From: Branchiostoma belcheri
Taxonomy: Eukaryota; Chordata; Leptocardii; Amphioxiformes; Branchiostomatidae
Assembly (NCBI RefSeq): GCF_001625305.1
Contig: NW_017802802.1
Coordinates: 46,690 to 110,689 of the forward strand
Length of the DNA stretch: 64,000 nucleotides
Direction: 5' to 3'
A model generated the notes under the pieces. The model was not told where the DNA came from. It made no database searches and saw only the letters and a list, made by a program, of their open reading frames with translations. Numbering within the stretch: position 1 is the stretch's first letter; each line of letters begins with the position of its first letter. Of the stretch, positions 1-12,899 are shown in pieces. The position numbers were made by a program, and so were the translations under genes.

Positions 1-1009
1 CCTGACCAGATTTAGGCCATTCTACCTTTCTATACTGAATGACTACTATATAGACTCACCGTGCACCATACTCTAAGGGTGGCTGTCAACATCTTTCTTT
101 CTATACTAATCAAGTTAAATTTGACTGCCAACAAACCCAACTACTACTGTTGACCAGTGACAAGCCAACCATGGCCCAACCTCCTGTTCACTTCTGAAAA
201 TATTCCTCGGGCAAAGCTGAAGAGTAGCCAGCCATGCCAAACAACCACAGCCGACCTTGTACACCCATATATAATATTGTATGTAGTATGTACAATGTAC
301 TCCCAACCTTTTTGGGAGCCCATATTCAGCTATGTCTCAGGTTTTGTTAAGTATGTGCCATAATTCAAAGGAAGAGCCCACACCCATCAAATATTAATGT
401 TAAAACATACAAATGAAAAAATCTGACAAGCAAAATGGTGGACTTCCAGATGCGGACAGTGCAACCACTCCCATTGGCCAACCTACTTTGTAGGTTTGTC
501 TATTGTTAAAGTAAACTGGAAGGGTTTTTTTCAAGGCTGCTCGTGGATTGGTTGTCGCATGGGGGCGCTTCTGCTCCATAGGCGCCAATAACTACAGTAA
601 ATCTAACATGCACGGGTGCATTTCATACGCCTAAGAAATGTCCTACGGTGCTGACATTATACGGGCCTTACATGTACTCGAAATTTTGTAGGAGAAACAC
701 GGTTTTAGGCAAAGAGGCAATGCATTCAGGCAAAGATTGAATATCTACAGTGTAGGTCGGAAGACGAAGACCGTACCAAGTGCAATTGCCAACAAGGAAA
801 CTTCTTTCCATGCATTCTGGCTGTGCGCCTTTCGACTCGTACACCCGCAATCCACAGAAACAGGTTTTAAAAAATTACACATCTCCCTTCGGTTGCCCTC
901 AATAATTACTGAAGTCGCCTTGTCACTCATCAAATTTTGAACTGGTTCATAATCATAGCAAGACGATCTTTTTTTTCTGTGATGCTTTTCCAAAGAACTT
1001 TGCGGGAGA
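1..1009. other. upstream intergenic, nothing recognised
   Basis: AT-rich DNA with only short ORFs and no splice-bounded coding signal or repeat that I recognise. Confidence 0.6.
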
Positions 1010-1173
1010 GGGTTGGCTAATCTCCAAGCAGATGTTTGGGGAGGCTAAATCGTTACGCTTGCGTAGCAGCCCTTTTCTTTCTGTGTCGAGTGGTCTGACA
1101 CAGAAAATGGCCGCTAGGAAAACGAAACGATCTAGCCTCCCCAAACATCTGCTTGGAGATTATGGGTTGGCTA
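1010..1173. mobile_element. family A MITE, near-palindromic, with flanking direct repeats
   Basis: The 36-bp arms 1019-1054 and 1126-1161 are inverted copies with one mismatch (AATCTCCAAGCAGATGTTTG at the left end). The interior also pairs imperfectly, so the whole 143 bp can fold as one hairpin. The direct repeat GGGTTGGCTA flanks it at 1010-1019 and 1164-1173. A 9-10 bp target duplication suggests a Mutator-like origin. There is no coding capacity. Confidence 0.8.
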
Positions 1174-1254
1174 CCGCTGAGGATTCTGGCTCCCTCAACA
1201 CTGTGGAAAGGAAGCACTGATGACAAGGTCCATATCGCCGCAAAATAACGCGCT

Positions 1255-1270
1255 ACATCTGCTTGGAGCT
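1255..1270 (-). repeat. solo end of family A MITE
   Basis: ACATCTGCTTGGAGCT matches the terminal repeat of the MITE at 1010-1173 in the right-end orientation. No partner end is seen nearby. Confidence 0.45.
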
Positions 1271-3946
1271 GAGGTGTGACCGCCCACTTGGACATACTTT
1301 GTGTGTTTATACGACAGTTATGTTACGAACAGGAAATCGGAATCTAAATCACACAATGTTGCCCCACAGCCGCTTTGTAACCCTGCAACGGGACACCGTC
1401 ACGCTATATCGTTGTGACGACACCTTTGTTAAGGGATTAAGAATGTGTGTAAGAGCAGCGGCCGGGGCATCGGCTTGTAAGGATACACCGTTTGTTTTCC
1501 GCCGGTAACAAGATCTACAGGACGGGTCATCCCAGCTGCATGGGGGGATCCGTTTTAGCAGTGGGGAGCCAGTGGACGTTAAAGGGGACACGAAGTTCTG
1601 TAAATTTTAGTCACAACGTCCAACATTTTCTGGTGGACAAATTTGACTATGTCGCGTCAGGCAATTCATGAACACATATACACAATGTCTACACAAAACG
1701 GTGGAACTTAGGAGGGGACCTGCATGGGGGATCTGGACAACGCTTTATTCAGGAGGGCTGTGTCTGACTGGCCCGGGGAACGGGTCCACCATTGGGCTTT
1801 CATTTCCCCGTCACGTCGGCAAATGAACTCTACAGAGGCTAAACTGGCCCATCCCTATTTTGCTCAATTTTACTGTTTTTGAACCCTCGTTGTTAGTCTG
1901 GTGGAGACTAGAAAGTTAGCCACTTTCCGTCTTTGTCTGTACATCCGTCAGATCGATGCCTCCATCTCAGCCCGCCGTTCTTTCGATCCCCCTCCATGGC
2001 CTGCATTAAGGACGCTGATGCACTCGGACATTGTTCGAATCATCGAGCAATTACAGGGCCCGGAGAGAAGATCGCGCGTTCCACGCTTAACTAGCTGTGT
2101 TCGTTTTCATCAGCACAACATTAAGTCCTCCGCAATCGATGGCGCAAGAGATGTAAGAAGAATCGCGCCTTTGTGCAGTCTGAAAGCCTGTTCGTTTGTT
2201 ATACAGGAACTGGCTAAAAGTGGCCTGTTTTCTCCTGCGCTGCCTCCCTGTATGGAGAGGGGGGGACACAGCAAAGGGATGTTTAATTGCTAAATGTAGG
2301 TATCGTCTCGTTGATGCCTACCTTAAGCTTATTCATCGAACGTCGTCGTACGAGTTTCACGTCTCACAAATTCGAGCATGCCGTGAAAGAACTAGCCGCC
2401 GACATGGATCTGGAACAGCCTTTTCAGCAACAAGTTGAATTTTGCATGCAGGACACGTGCACGACTATCTCAAGAACGCCTTTGCTTTGGTTTGTGATCG
2501 TACGACGTTCAACTGGCTGCTGATGTCTAGTTTATATAGATCTACACAATTTTACTGTTGATTTATATAAAAGATAGATAAGAATTACAATTGTGACGAT
2601 GAGTTTCATTGTTTTGTTTGTTTCTGCCGTCCTGTTTTCATATGGGGTCATTTGCTAAAATCTCCGACCACTCGTTTGTGCCCACTTCTTTGAACTTTAT
2701 TCAAGTCTGAAGATCCCAAAAACATTTAAACGCAAAAATAAACATTTAAACGCAAGACCTTAAATGATTCCTACGGAATAAGGTGTTAATGTTCGTTTCT
2801 CCATTATCTGGGCATTTTGCCGACCATTACCAAACCCTCCACCCCGCTTGAGCCGACTTGAGTGAACTTTACTCAAGGTTACCTGGCCTGTAATGTCCGT
2901 CCGCAAATCGCACCTTGCGGGCCAGTTTACACGGATGACAGCGAAGTGCAGCAGTACGGCTATCTTGTTATACTAAATGTCTCGGCTTGCGTCTATCTGT
3001 CCGACATATTCCACCTTTTCAAAGGGAGGCCAAGGCAAAGTTTTCTCCAGGGCCTCATTGAGGAGTAGACGATGTTGAGATAAGGGAAGTGGACAGTGGC
3101 GCGGAGGTTGCGGTTTAGATTGCAGACGACGCCGACTCATCGGTGGAGCTGGTGGGTACGCCATTACTCCTCACCGCTTATCTTCACAACATCAAAATAT
3201 TTATAACTTTCATGACACATGTTTAAATCGCGCAACTTCGTAAATTGGAAAGTTTCTTCTGATGAGTTTCAAACTTATATGGTTCTAAAACGGTGGTGGT
3301 GGTTCAGGTAAAGATGCTTGTACATTTGGACAGGTGTTGGCAACTGAATACTAGTATCTGGCTCGACTTCCACAACAGGCGTCGTGGACCGGTAAAAGGA
3401 GTCTTTCAAAGTTAGTCAGAACTGTCGAACCCTTATGAGACGTAGATTTTGGGCGCTTTCAATCGAAAATCTACCTCTACAAGGCTCATTTGGAGCCGGT
3501 AGCCATCATTTCAGTGCCCTTGGTTTATTGACTTGCGCTGTACTATGCAGTCAATTCGCTGTCTGTTAATTAAAATGATGAGAATGTTTCTTTTTTTCCA
3601 AAAATAAAACTCTGCAAATCTAGGCCGCACAGATGCAGGTAATACAGGTGGTTACCTTAAGCATTGGACATGTGGATCGTCAACCAAAATTGTTGCTCGA
3701 CAAGACTGTTAATCCAAATATGCCTTCTTGTACTGACCTGGGTCTCTATTATCACACCTTCAAGATTATCAATCAGGATTCGGCCTAAAAAAAGACCAAT
3801 TCCTCATACATACACAGGAAGGAGCCGTCTGCCATTATGCCCCGAGGAAGGGCGGTGAAGAGTTACCCAAACTTCGGCCTACTTTATAGGCTAAGGCTGT
3901 AAAAAAGAACTTTTATTTTTCGATTAAGGTGTAAATCTAAATTGCT
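1271..3946. other. upstream intergenic, nothing recognised
   Basis: Only short ORFs occur, the longest (1901-2293, 130 codons) opening with GTG and without similarity I know. No repeat is recognised. Confidence 0.55.
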
Positions 3947-4175
3947 CAATGGCCGAATGGCTAGGTGAGTGCACGATATCAAGAGATCATGAGTTCGATT
4001 CCTTATTTTTTTAAACGTCGTGTCCTTGAGAAAGGTACATCACGCGACTTTTCTCACTCAACCCACGTGTACAATGGGTACCTGACTTTTTGGGAGGTAC
4101 AAGGCGGTGGAAGGAGAGGGATGGGCTCTGCTTCCCATACCGTGGGTAAATACAATTTATCTTGGACTACCTTTA
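3947..4175 (+). mobile_element. tRNA-derived SINE
   Basis: The head TGGCCGAATGGCTAGGTGAG resembles a tRNA Leu/Ser-type A box, and GAGTTCGATTCC at 3991-4002 is a B box. The body (GTGTCCTTGAGAAAGG.. CAATGGGTACCTGA.. GGAGAGGGATGGGCT) matches the minus-strand copy at 26035-26288. It is not a functional tRNA: there is no full cloverleaf and the body continues past the tRNA end. Confidence 0.7.
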
Positions 4176-4378
4176 CTCTTTTTTTTACCCACGTTTACTG
4201 ACGGGGGACACTTCGTGCGCTTGTCCACTTGTCTTGATCAAGTCCAGCCGTTCCCACCTTTAATTGCCGGTTTGTGACCGGTCCGATGCCCGGGGTCATT
4301 AAGCAATCACCGTGTCGAGATCTCAAGTCGCTTTTATCTCACTCAAAGATGTCGCCAGGATTTTGAAACATCTCTTGA

Positions 4379-4576
4379 AGGCACCCAAAGCGATTTCAGG
4401 GCAGTAAAACTGGATTTTCAAAGTCAATTTTTTGATAAGTTGAATCAACGCTATCCCATGACATACTGATAGATAAATGCAATGTCGCTGACGAAATGCG
4501 TGGTTGCTTGTTTCGTATTATTGGCCGGTTCTAGCTATTTGTTGGTGGTACCAAAAATAGAGGGATCCCTCACGTA
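4379..4576 (-). mobile_element. family D MITE copy, one end
   Basis: It begins AGGCACCCAAAGCGATTTCA and shares a long interior (CTATCCCATGACATACTGA.. CGCTGACGAAATG.. TTGGTGGTACCAAAAATAG) with copies at 19753, 28228 and 53660. The far end lacks the inverted terminus, so the copy is truncated. Confidence 0.65.
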
Positions 4577-7303
4577 GCATTTTGATTGTAGAAGACAAAA
4601 AAATACCGAAAACTTACAAAACTACTGGACGCAAAAATAAAGAACTTTACTGGTCGCAGGAACTTTACGTGCCTGCCTACAGTGGGAAAGTCTTGGTGTA
4701 GTGTTCTTCGGCTGATTTTTGCAGTGTTTTGATAAGGATACTCTGTGCAGTACTGACCAAACCACAGTGTTCACGGTCCGAACAAACCGACTGTCCACCT
4801 CTATTCAGCTGAGCCGATCCATCCTCTCCCGAGGTAACTCTAGTCTAGAGAGAAAAGTTTGTCTTCCCGGCTTCCATCTCAGATTTCGCTAAATATTACT
4901 TCCCCAGCCTTAACAGCTCCCTTGCATCTGCGCCTTGCGCGCCTCGGTTATTGAAGTAGGCGCCCCAAATCGACCGATCCGGCCTTTTAGTTTTAGTAGC
5001 CGGCGTTATCTCCACCATGAATCTTCCCCCCGAGCTAGGTCGGGCGTGTATAGATGGTGGCGCACAACATAAGAAGATAATATGTGATTTAGAATTATAA
5101 GTCCTGTAATTTAGGAAGACGGAACTTCCCGTTCTGAAGAGATGGCTCCAGGCCATACTTGGCAGAAGTGCGAAAATGGCTGTTTTATAAACAAGAGATC
5201 GGCCACGGGATGATAGATAGTGCTTGGCGGGAGCTGCCCTGTCGCGGTGTATCAAAGCCTTAGAAGGAAAGATGTACTTGACCTTCGAGGAAAGAGTTGT
5301 GTTTCTTTCTTTTTTTCTGGCGACAAGACCGAGAGAAGTTCAGACTGGCATTCCACGAGGAATGTTAATTTACAGGACTGGTCAATAGTTACGTCTCTCC
5401 CACGGGACGTACTCACGTTATAGCCAACAGCAGCATTGATTCCAATAGCCACAATAAATTCAATCAGACGAAGTTCTGTGAAGCTTGAGGAAAGGTTACG
5501 TAGTTTGGTTGGACAGAATCAACATCTTTGTGTGTTTGTTAGTTTGTTAGTATTTCTTTGCCTTCTCACTTAAAGTGTTTGTTGGTTTCTTCAGCTTTGG
5601 CTAGAAGCCAAGATTGGTCGGCAGAGTTTTTAGATGAAGCCTGAAATATAAATCTGAAGACTCTTCCCCGACTGTGAAAAGTGACCCTCCGTTGCTAACT
5701 GGCGTCTTTCAATGATCGGGTTGATAGGAAGCGCCGTTATCGGAAGGAAGAAGGCGATCTTATCTCAGACGGGGGGGGGGGGGAGGTGATCGAACTTTTC
5801 TCTCTCTGGAAGAACTTCGGCTCGTACATGTACCACCCACAACCCATTGCGAGCGGTTGGCGGAACACGTGACGTTTGACCCACGAGGCCGCACCTGGGC
5901 ACACATGGCGTATTGATGTCAACTGACTGCTGCATCAGATAAACATCTCAACAAAAAAGGAATTTTTCAAACTGTGGATGTCATTCTTCAAGCGAAAGAT
6001 GTAAAGTTACATATATGTGCTATTCTGGGTGAAACGTCAGTGTGTTGAGGCTGGTCAGTACATCACGTTCTAGGCATGCGTAGCGTGACGTACATTTTGT
6101 AGCGGGGACCAGATAAGACTGTCGCGTGGGCTCTAACTGAGGAAATTGGATGGTACAAATGTATGTGCTCCATCTTTTAACTGAACGCCTCCTCGATCGA
6201 CCTTCCTGTGGACATTCCTTGTCTACATATAATTGTCGCTTCCATCAGGTCTGTTCGGGAAAATATATATCAAGTAAAGACAAACATTCATCGAGGTTTG
6301 GACGCTTCTGAATCAGCCCCTGGCAGGCTTCAGAGACGACTGGAAAGAGCAAAAACTGGCAAACTATCTGTCATTTAGTGGACTAACCTGTCATGTTATC
6401 TGGCCAAGTTGTACCCATTCCATCTGCTTCTGATGTCTGGTAGAGGCTAGATTCTAACCATGAATTCCCTTAGTGGAGGACAGCGGACCTGCGCCCTCCT
6501 GACTCCGAGAGTGAGCCCGGATCTCGCGGACCAGTTCTTTGATCAAAGACGGTTTCACCTGTTAGACGCAACAGTATTTCATGTCCCGAATCGGCTACTG
6601 GCAAGTTTTGTAAACACTAACTCGTATCAAATGAACCATACGTCATGGCAATTATCTGCGCATCTCAACGCCCGGGCGATCCGTCTCCCTCTCCCCAACC
6701 CGCGCCACCGCCGGTCGCTAATGAAGACCTAGCCGGCCACAGCCTCGAATCTGCGGCAGACGAATCGTTCATCGCGTCCTGAGCTGCTTGCAGCTATCCA
6801 CGAAGTCGTTTATATCCCTACATTTCAGTCTTGGACGTCGCCGGCCGCGCAAAGCTGTCCGTCTGGGAAGTTCCGATGCGGAACATCAAGGGACCCCTAC
6901 TCTTTCGTTCGTTAGTGTATCTCGTCGTTTATCTGTGTCCTCCAGAAGCGGGCCAATTTCGCCTAATGTCGGCGAGGGTCCGAATCGCACACACAGTTTG
7001 TCCGCGCTACAAAGCCTTCACAATCAAGCACTAATTCCCTATCATGGACAAAGATATCAGAAAATTGGACAGGAGATAATATCGTGACGAGGCCCTCAAC
7101 CCGACCGGGCCAATTTCCTGCGCGAAATTACATTTGGAAGGCGCATCGGAAAGATACTATCCGAGCAAGAGCTCAACAATGAAGTTATGAGGGAGAGAGA
7201 TCGTCCCGTCTTCTCCCTTCCGCTAATTTATAACCATCCTTCCCGAATAAAGCAGATCCAAGAATTGAAGGTACGGAATACAATAGAGTCGGCTGTTGCT
7301 GTG
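4577..7303. other. upstream intergenic, nothing recognised apart from a poly-G run
   Basis: Short overlapping ORFs on both strands have no recognisable product. The 6.4-7.1 kb part is somewhat GC-richer but shows no convincing exon. Confidence 0.55.
5771..5783. repeat. poly-G run (13 G)
   Basis: A homopolymer tract in upstream intergenic DNA. Its length may be a sequencing estimate. Confidence 0.9.
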
Positions 7304-7412
7304 TCCAGAACCATGCACAGGCACGGTTCTGGATAGTCCACGCGTATCAAAAGCCGTCCATGGGGCAAATCTACGTTCTTGGATACGTGGAGATTATCCA
7401 GAACCGTGCCTG
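7304..7412. repeat. family C inverted repeat / hairpin
   Basis: CAGGCACGGTTCTGGATA at 7318 is exactly inverted at 7395-7412 (TATCCAGAACCGTGCCTG), and the pairing continues imperfectly inward. A further inverted TCCAGAACC precedes the left arm at 7304. It is probably a small MITE. Two CCCTAA-like units follow but are too few to be telomeric. Confidence 0.65.
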
Positions 7413-7910
7413 ATCCTAACCCTAACCCATTCAGGCATAGAACTAGATCGGTACGGTTCTTGGTGCGATAGCTGTCCCCCGAGGATTGTTCAATATTTCA
7501 TACCAATTTGGTATCGAGTTTCCCCCTCACGCCTCCACAATAGGACCGGCCGCGCCTTTTTAATCAACACCTTTATAAACCGGGGGGACGCAGACGTGCC
7601 GCACTCATTAAGGCCCGTATCAATAGCCGCACCGTATCATTACAGCCGACCTCCGCGATTATAAAACTTTCATTCGCAATAAGGGCTAGCTGGCGGAGCT
7701 GTGCGTGTGTGTCCCCCCTCCGGAGGAGACGGCTTCTCTCCATTATGTATGGTCAGGTCAATATTAAAGGACTGCTCCTGTCTCCGTGTGCCCGGCTGGA
7801 CGGTGTAATATCAAAGTGTTAATAATGCCTGACGCTCACACGGGAGACAGACGGGCTCATCTGCATATCGGATGAGAAAACTTGGCTTTTAGCCAAAGCA
7901 CTGCTGCAAC

Positions 7911-7926
7911 TGTGCATGTGTGTGTG

Positions 7927-7984
<58 letters not shown>

Positions 7985-8031
7985 TGTACTGTATGTCTAT
8001 GTGTGTGTGTGTGTGTGTGTATATGAGTGTG
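7911..8031. repeat. (GT)n microsatellite
   Basis: About 120 bp of TG units have a few interruptions (TGCG, TATG, ACTGTATGTC). The apparent His/Thr ORF on the other strand is a shadow. Confidence 0.95.
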
Positions 8032-9144
8032 TTTTGTCAAAACTGAAGGTAGCAGTTAGTTGCAGTTAAAAATGAATTACAAACCAATGCACAAGCAATC
8101 GACATTTAAAGCTGTCAGCATATACACATCAGAGGTTATCTCACACATGTGCGAGAGAATATGAATAGAAACATCACTGACAATATCATTATACTGAAGA
8201 TATATTTAATATAGGATACAATCTCAAGTTGACAAGTCAAGGAACAAGCTTTCATTATTTGTTACCTCTATTTGCGATAACTTCTCACCATGATGCGAGT
8301 TTTGGACACTGGGTTGATAAGTAGTAGAGATGTCGTCTTCACTGCTTCACGTCCGTTTTCTGTCTGCTGTTCCCTTCCGGGTCAGTTAGTCAGGTGCACA
8401 CTCCTGGTTAAGAAATAAGCTGTTAGAACCCTAGGTGAGGCCCGCGCCAAATGTCATCGGCTAATGTCTGAACGGCTTGCGCGGGAACCACCAAACTTTC
8501 CTAGAATGTATGTGGAAACAATTTTTAGAATTAAGGTCATATTCTATCTTGTTGCTATGGTAATTTCGGTTTAAACTCTAAAGTTGTCAGTTTTTCGTGT
8601 TAAAATTACACATGCTTTCTAACATTAATGGCATCCTATGTAATTTCACGTAATTTTTGCGGTTTTAGCCAATAAAAAAATCACATAAATGACATCATAA
8701 TGACAATAGAGTATAAACATTTTTGCCTTTTGATTTTGCGAATTCTTTATGAAAGTGTGAATAGATTTTTACTTACAAACCTGGCACTGTGACTTCCCCC
8801 GATGCTTACTTAGTGACCCACGGGTTCTTAGATCCCCCAGATCGCCAGTGTTCCCATGTATGTATGTTGTATATGAATGATCTCTCCTTCCCTACATGTG
8901 AAGTGTTATCTCGTACATTACGTGTGGAGTGGCCAGTACTTGCCCACGGGCGGTAGAACCGGACCAGATACAGACCTTCTGATGAATCATGGCGATAGGA
9001 GAAAGGCCAAATCGTTAATCGCCATATGGTCGCCGGAACTGAATATAAGTACTCTTGCTTCGCTTCTTCTTTACTGATTTGATTAGTTGTCTCGTACTTC
9101 AACCCTCGACAAGAAAGTTATGTTTTTGGTACCAGTTGTATGCG

Positions 9145-9250
9145 TGTATATTATGTATGTATGTATATGTATGTATGCATATATGTATGTGGTTTACCAC
9201 GATAACTCAAGATCCTATGGATGGATTGTCATGGAACTTGGTAGGTTTTG
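9145..9250 (+). repeat. TATG microsatellite plus family F repeat
   Basis: TATGTATG-type repeats (9145-9189) run into GTGGTTTACCACGATAACTC, AAGATCCTATGGATGGATTG and TCATGGAACTTGGTAGG. The same block preceded by a different tetranucleotide run occurs at 26436-26526. Confidence 0.55.
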
Positions 9251-11563
9251 ATGAGACATCGAATTGATTGGATTTTTCAGTGTATCAATAGATAATTGAT
9301 TCGACAAATGAGTAAACCACACCTGCATTCCCTGAGGAGTTGCTATCACAGGTAATATCTTCATGACATGTTGCGATGGTCAGTTCGGAATGGCTGCATG
9401 GTACTGATACTTGCCTAAGGGGGAGTCTTCCTATCTCTCGTTTTGCATTTCGTCACAGGGGATTTCAATACACCATGATCGATAAGCAAAGATGTGAGAG
9501 AAACAATTTTGTGTTGAGTTAAACTTTATAGCTTTAGATCAAACGTATAAGAATTTTGCGGGAGGACAGAACTTGTTTTTTTTATTACAGCTAGTCTTAG
9601 TAACAACGAAAACAAAGAAGCATTTCACCAGGAGTGTGATATCGGTATGATCAAACAATATGCAATAGCCAGTCCAGTATCATTGCTACTGCTGGTACTG
9701 GCCTGAGGGGGGATCTCTCATTCTCTCTCTCTGGTCGAAAAGGATTTAGATACATGTTGTTCGATTAACATAGATGCAAGATGTTGAAAAGGGTTTTGTG
9801 TATGTTAAGACGAAGACGAAAAACGAAGCATAAATAATGTAAACACAAAAACAAGTGCATGAGTAATATGTTATACCAGTCAGACCAAAAGTATAGTGCT
9901 AAATAATCTCCAAAGTCCCTGCTCCAGAGTATAATGTTGCTCGTGCGATGCTGAACGCTTCGCTGTATGTACATGAGTGGGTGCAGTACCTCTTCACTCC
10001 GCTATGACATCTACACACATCCACAACCCACCGCACAACTGTGCGAACTTTTGATATCAAACACGGAATAAGTCTTCCTCGCATACTTGTTCTGAGTTAG
10101 CCTTACTCGAAATCGCGTCGTCTGAAAACATGATACGCGTTAAAGAAGAATATCACAGAATCTCACTAGCATTTTAGTTCTCCGGCAGCCCTGCCTCACA
10201 ATAAATCAACCACGCTTATCAGATATTGAAAGAGCCCATTCCGCTGTTGCCAGAACTAAATGTGTATCATAGACGTTAATGCCTCATGTAATTCACATTT
10301 CTCTGGACTATCGGGCAGGCATGGCGGCCTATGGAACAGTAATAAATGGTCAGTATTGTGGCACAAGGTCACCTCTTTATAACTGTTTGAGGACTGACTG
10401 GATGAGAATTGTAACAAACCTGATTCAACTTAGCACTAATCTGGGAGTTTCGAGAAGCATTTTGATTGAAAATTCATTTATATTCTACAGGTAGCTCAAT
10501 AGTGAGAGTGTTTTTTTTATAGATTTTCTATTTTTAGTTTTAACTCTAGCATCAAGATATCGTGTTTGTTTGTTTGTGTTGTTTTGTTTTGTTTTGCAAT
10601 ATACCTTACAGTAAACACTGTTAGAAGCGCCCTAATTATGGGGCCAGTAACATGCGTCGTACCATCGCAAACTGAACGCACTTTTGGGTTAGTCACGTGT
10701 GCGTCCTGCAAAATTTAGCCTTCTTCTTTAGGAAAAAGTTTGTTGTAAATCCTAACATCCGGCGGTTGTTTCTGTCACAGCCTACTTGAAAATTCTGCGA
10801 CATCAAAATCGCACGATGCCCTACGAATGTATCTTGCGCGTTTAAATTATTTGCTTGTCGTTATCAAAGCCGACAATAAGATAAGAATATAAAGTAAGTA
10901 TCGTTTTTATTTGGCCCGGTCAGCGTGTGGGACAGCTTGTCTCTGGCGCCGTAAGCCGGCGGGTGTTGATGAATGTGTTTACGACTCTGATATGACCACA
11001 GGAATGTCCCTACATCCATCGCGACTGGATATTTATAACGTCTCGGCCTGGTGATACTGCGCCGGAGTGATTCCACACTGACCTGGATAGGAGGAACAGG
11101 AATCTGTAGCCGCGGGCTTGTGGAGAGAATCTTTCCGTCAAGTGGTTTTATCTGGGACATTGTTACCCACATCATTCCTCTGTGGCCATGAAACTGTTTT
11201 CTTTATTATAAAACTTACGATTGTACCTTGCTTTTCCCAATTAGCATGAAAGTTCATCTATTCCTGTTTCAGATGTATGTATGTAAAACTTTATGTTTTC
11301 TGTATATTGTCAAACTTATGCTTACAAACTTGTTGTCGTACTACATAATTTTCCCAAAATAGCATAAAATTTCATCTTTATGATGGTGTATAATTCTAAG
11401 GGTTTCAGGTGTCTGAATATGTACAACTTGTACAATGTTAGTTTGGACTTGCGGTAAAGGATTTTAGCCAGCTTTAAATGAAAAAGCACACAGCAAGCGA
11501 TAGTGACTTCTCTCCTCACCAGGCTACTCAAGGGTGTCTGGAAACAGTAGTTATTGGCCAAAT

Positions 11564-11615
11564 GGATAACATGCCAGGGGAGTTGGTCCGCTAAAATTTT
11601 GAAGGAGTACAATCC
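11564..11615 (+). repeat. partial family B MITE copy
   Basis: GGATAACATGCCAGGGGAGT followed by TGGTCCGCTAAA matches the left arm of the element at 63355-63447, and a following GGAGTACA also matches its interior. The other arm is absent. Confidence 0.6.
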
Positions 11616-11625
11616 TTTATACCGA

Positions 11626-11652
11626 TGATGATGATGACGATGATGATGATGA
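11626..11652. repeat. (GATGAT)n short microsatellite
   Basis: Repeated GATGATGAT with one ACG interruption. Confidence 0.85.
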
Positions 11653-12899
11653 TTTGCCTAGCAATGAGTTTTTCTGTCGTGAAATTTCTTGTTTTAACCT
11701 CCTTGCTGAGACGAAGAGGACAGTTCGGACCGTTTAACGATCCCGATAGACAACAAGTCCTGCTCTGTCAACCGCGACCGACTACCACAGCGCCCGTCCC
11801 TGCCGGCTGCCTCAGGTTTAATTGTAATAATTACATATGTTTACATTCCTCCTGACAGCTCGTAGACGGTAATCATACACCTTCATGTCGGTGAAGCAGG
11901 TAAAATGTGTCCGAAGAGTTACCAAGGAGAGGACTATTAATAAACAAATACAGGTGATACTCATAATGCCATATATTCATTATTCATGTAGGACAATATT
12001 TGATAAAAAGCCTAAACGCTAAAACCCCATCAATGATTGTGAAAGCACATTCTCATCCCGTATTACATAGTCTTTTGTAAGCTAAACTAGTCTCATATAT
12101 ATGTTTGTTGTTATGTAGAAGTAGATACCATGTGCTGTACCCTGCAAACCTGCTGTGCAATAAACTTTACAGCTAGTCACAGAGAGAAAAATTCAATGAT
12201 GCATTCAGATCGTATTGTAATATCCTGCGTTTTTTTTGTTCGATACCAAGACATACAACAGGAGTTTCTAATTGTTGCTTTGTATCTTTTGGCGCCACGT
12301 GGTTTTATACCATATGTCGTCATGCAGTAAAGCAGGATATGAATGATATAGAGAAATGGTCGCAGAGTTTGAGTCCACTCTTTTTCTCATCTAGTTAGAG
12401 GATGTTTGCCCTGGCGCGTTTTGTCGCGGGAAACCACAATAGTGAATGGAGGGGGAAACGTTTTATGATGGGGGTAGTGTGACCAGGTGTATTTGCATAA
12501 CTAACCACGTGGGTCCCCCCGGGCCACGCAAGCGCTCTTGTCATGATCAGGGGCCAATGGATTGTGGGTACTGGTCAGTGGCGAGTGGCAGGGGGCGATC
12601 GTTAAGGCTTCTTAAGGAGGGCACGCGTCTTAAGGTAGGTTCTTCGTAAAGTTATGGGGTGGGAAACTTTCTAAAAGTTTGTAACAAAATACCTTGTGAT
12701 GAGCGGTGTTAATCTCTGAAGTGTGGCGGTTATTTCCTCTCGTTTTCATCTGTAATTCCATTCATCTATAATAACATTGAATTTGTCGTAAAGTGAAGAA
12801 TTCAGCAATAGCATTCTGGTGATATTTCTTATGTAGAGTGTTTTGGCGTCACTTCGTGGTTTCCAGTAGGAGAACTTGTCGGCGCTACCGGGACTGACC

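Larger units (their letters stand above)
8032..12899. other. upstream intergenic, apart from the listed repeats nothing recognised
   Basis: It contains the family F repeat (9145-9250), the partial family B element (11564-11615) and a GAT microsatellite. Minus-strand ORFs at 8806-9102 and 10864-11175 do not resemble any protein I know and lack supporting signals. Confidence 0.55.

Noticed and set aside
1901-2293. 130-codon open frame upstream of the gene
   Set aside because: It has a GTG start, no recognised similarity and no supporting regulatory or splice context.
3947-4010. tRNA-like A and B boxes that might indicate a tRNA gene
   Set aside because: There is no complete cloverleaf, and a SINE body shared with another copy follows directly.
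7412-7430. CCTAACCCTAACCC telomere-like words
   Set aside because: Only two units, which is too few for an interstitial telomeric array.
7819-8040. His/Thr-repeat minus-strand frame
   Set aside because: It is a translation of the (GT)n microsatellite.
8806-9102. 98-codon minus-strand open frame
   Set aside because: No domain is recognised. It lies next to repeat DNA and has no supporting signals.
10864-11175. 103-codon minus-strand open frame in a slightly GC-richer patch
   Set aside because: It could be an exon of an unknown gene, but no similarity or clear splice pair could be identified.
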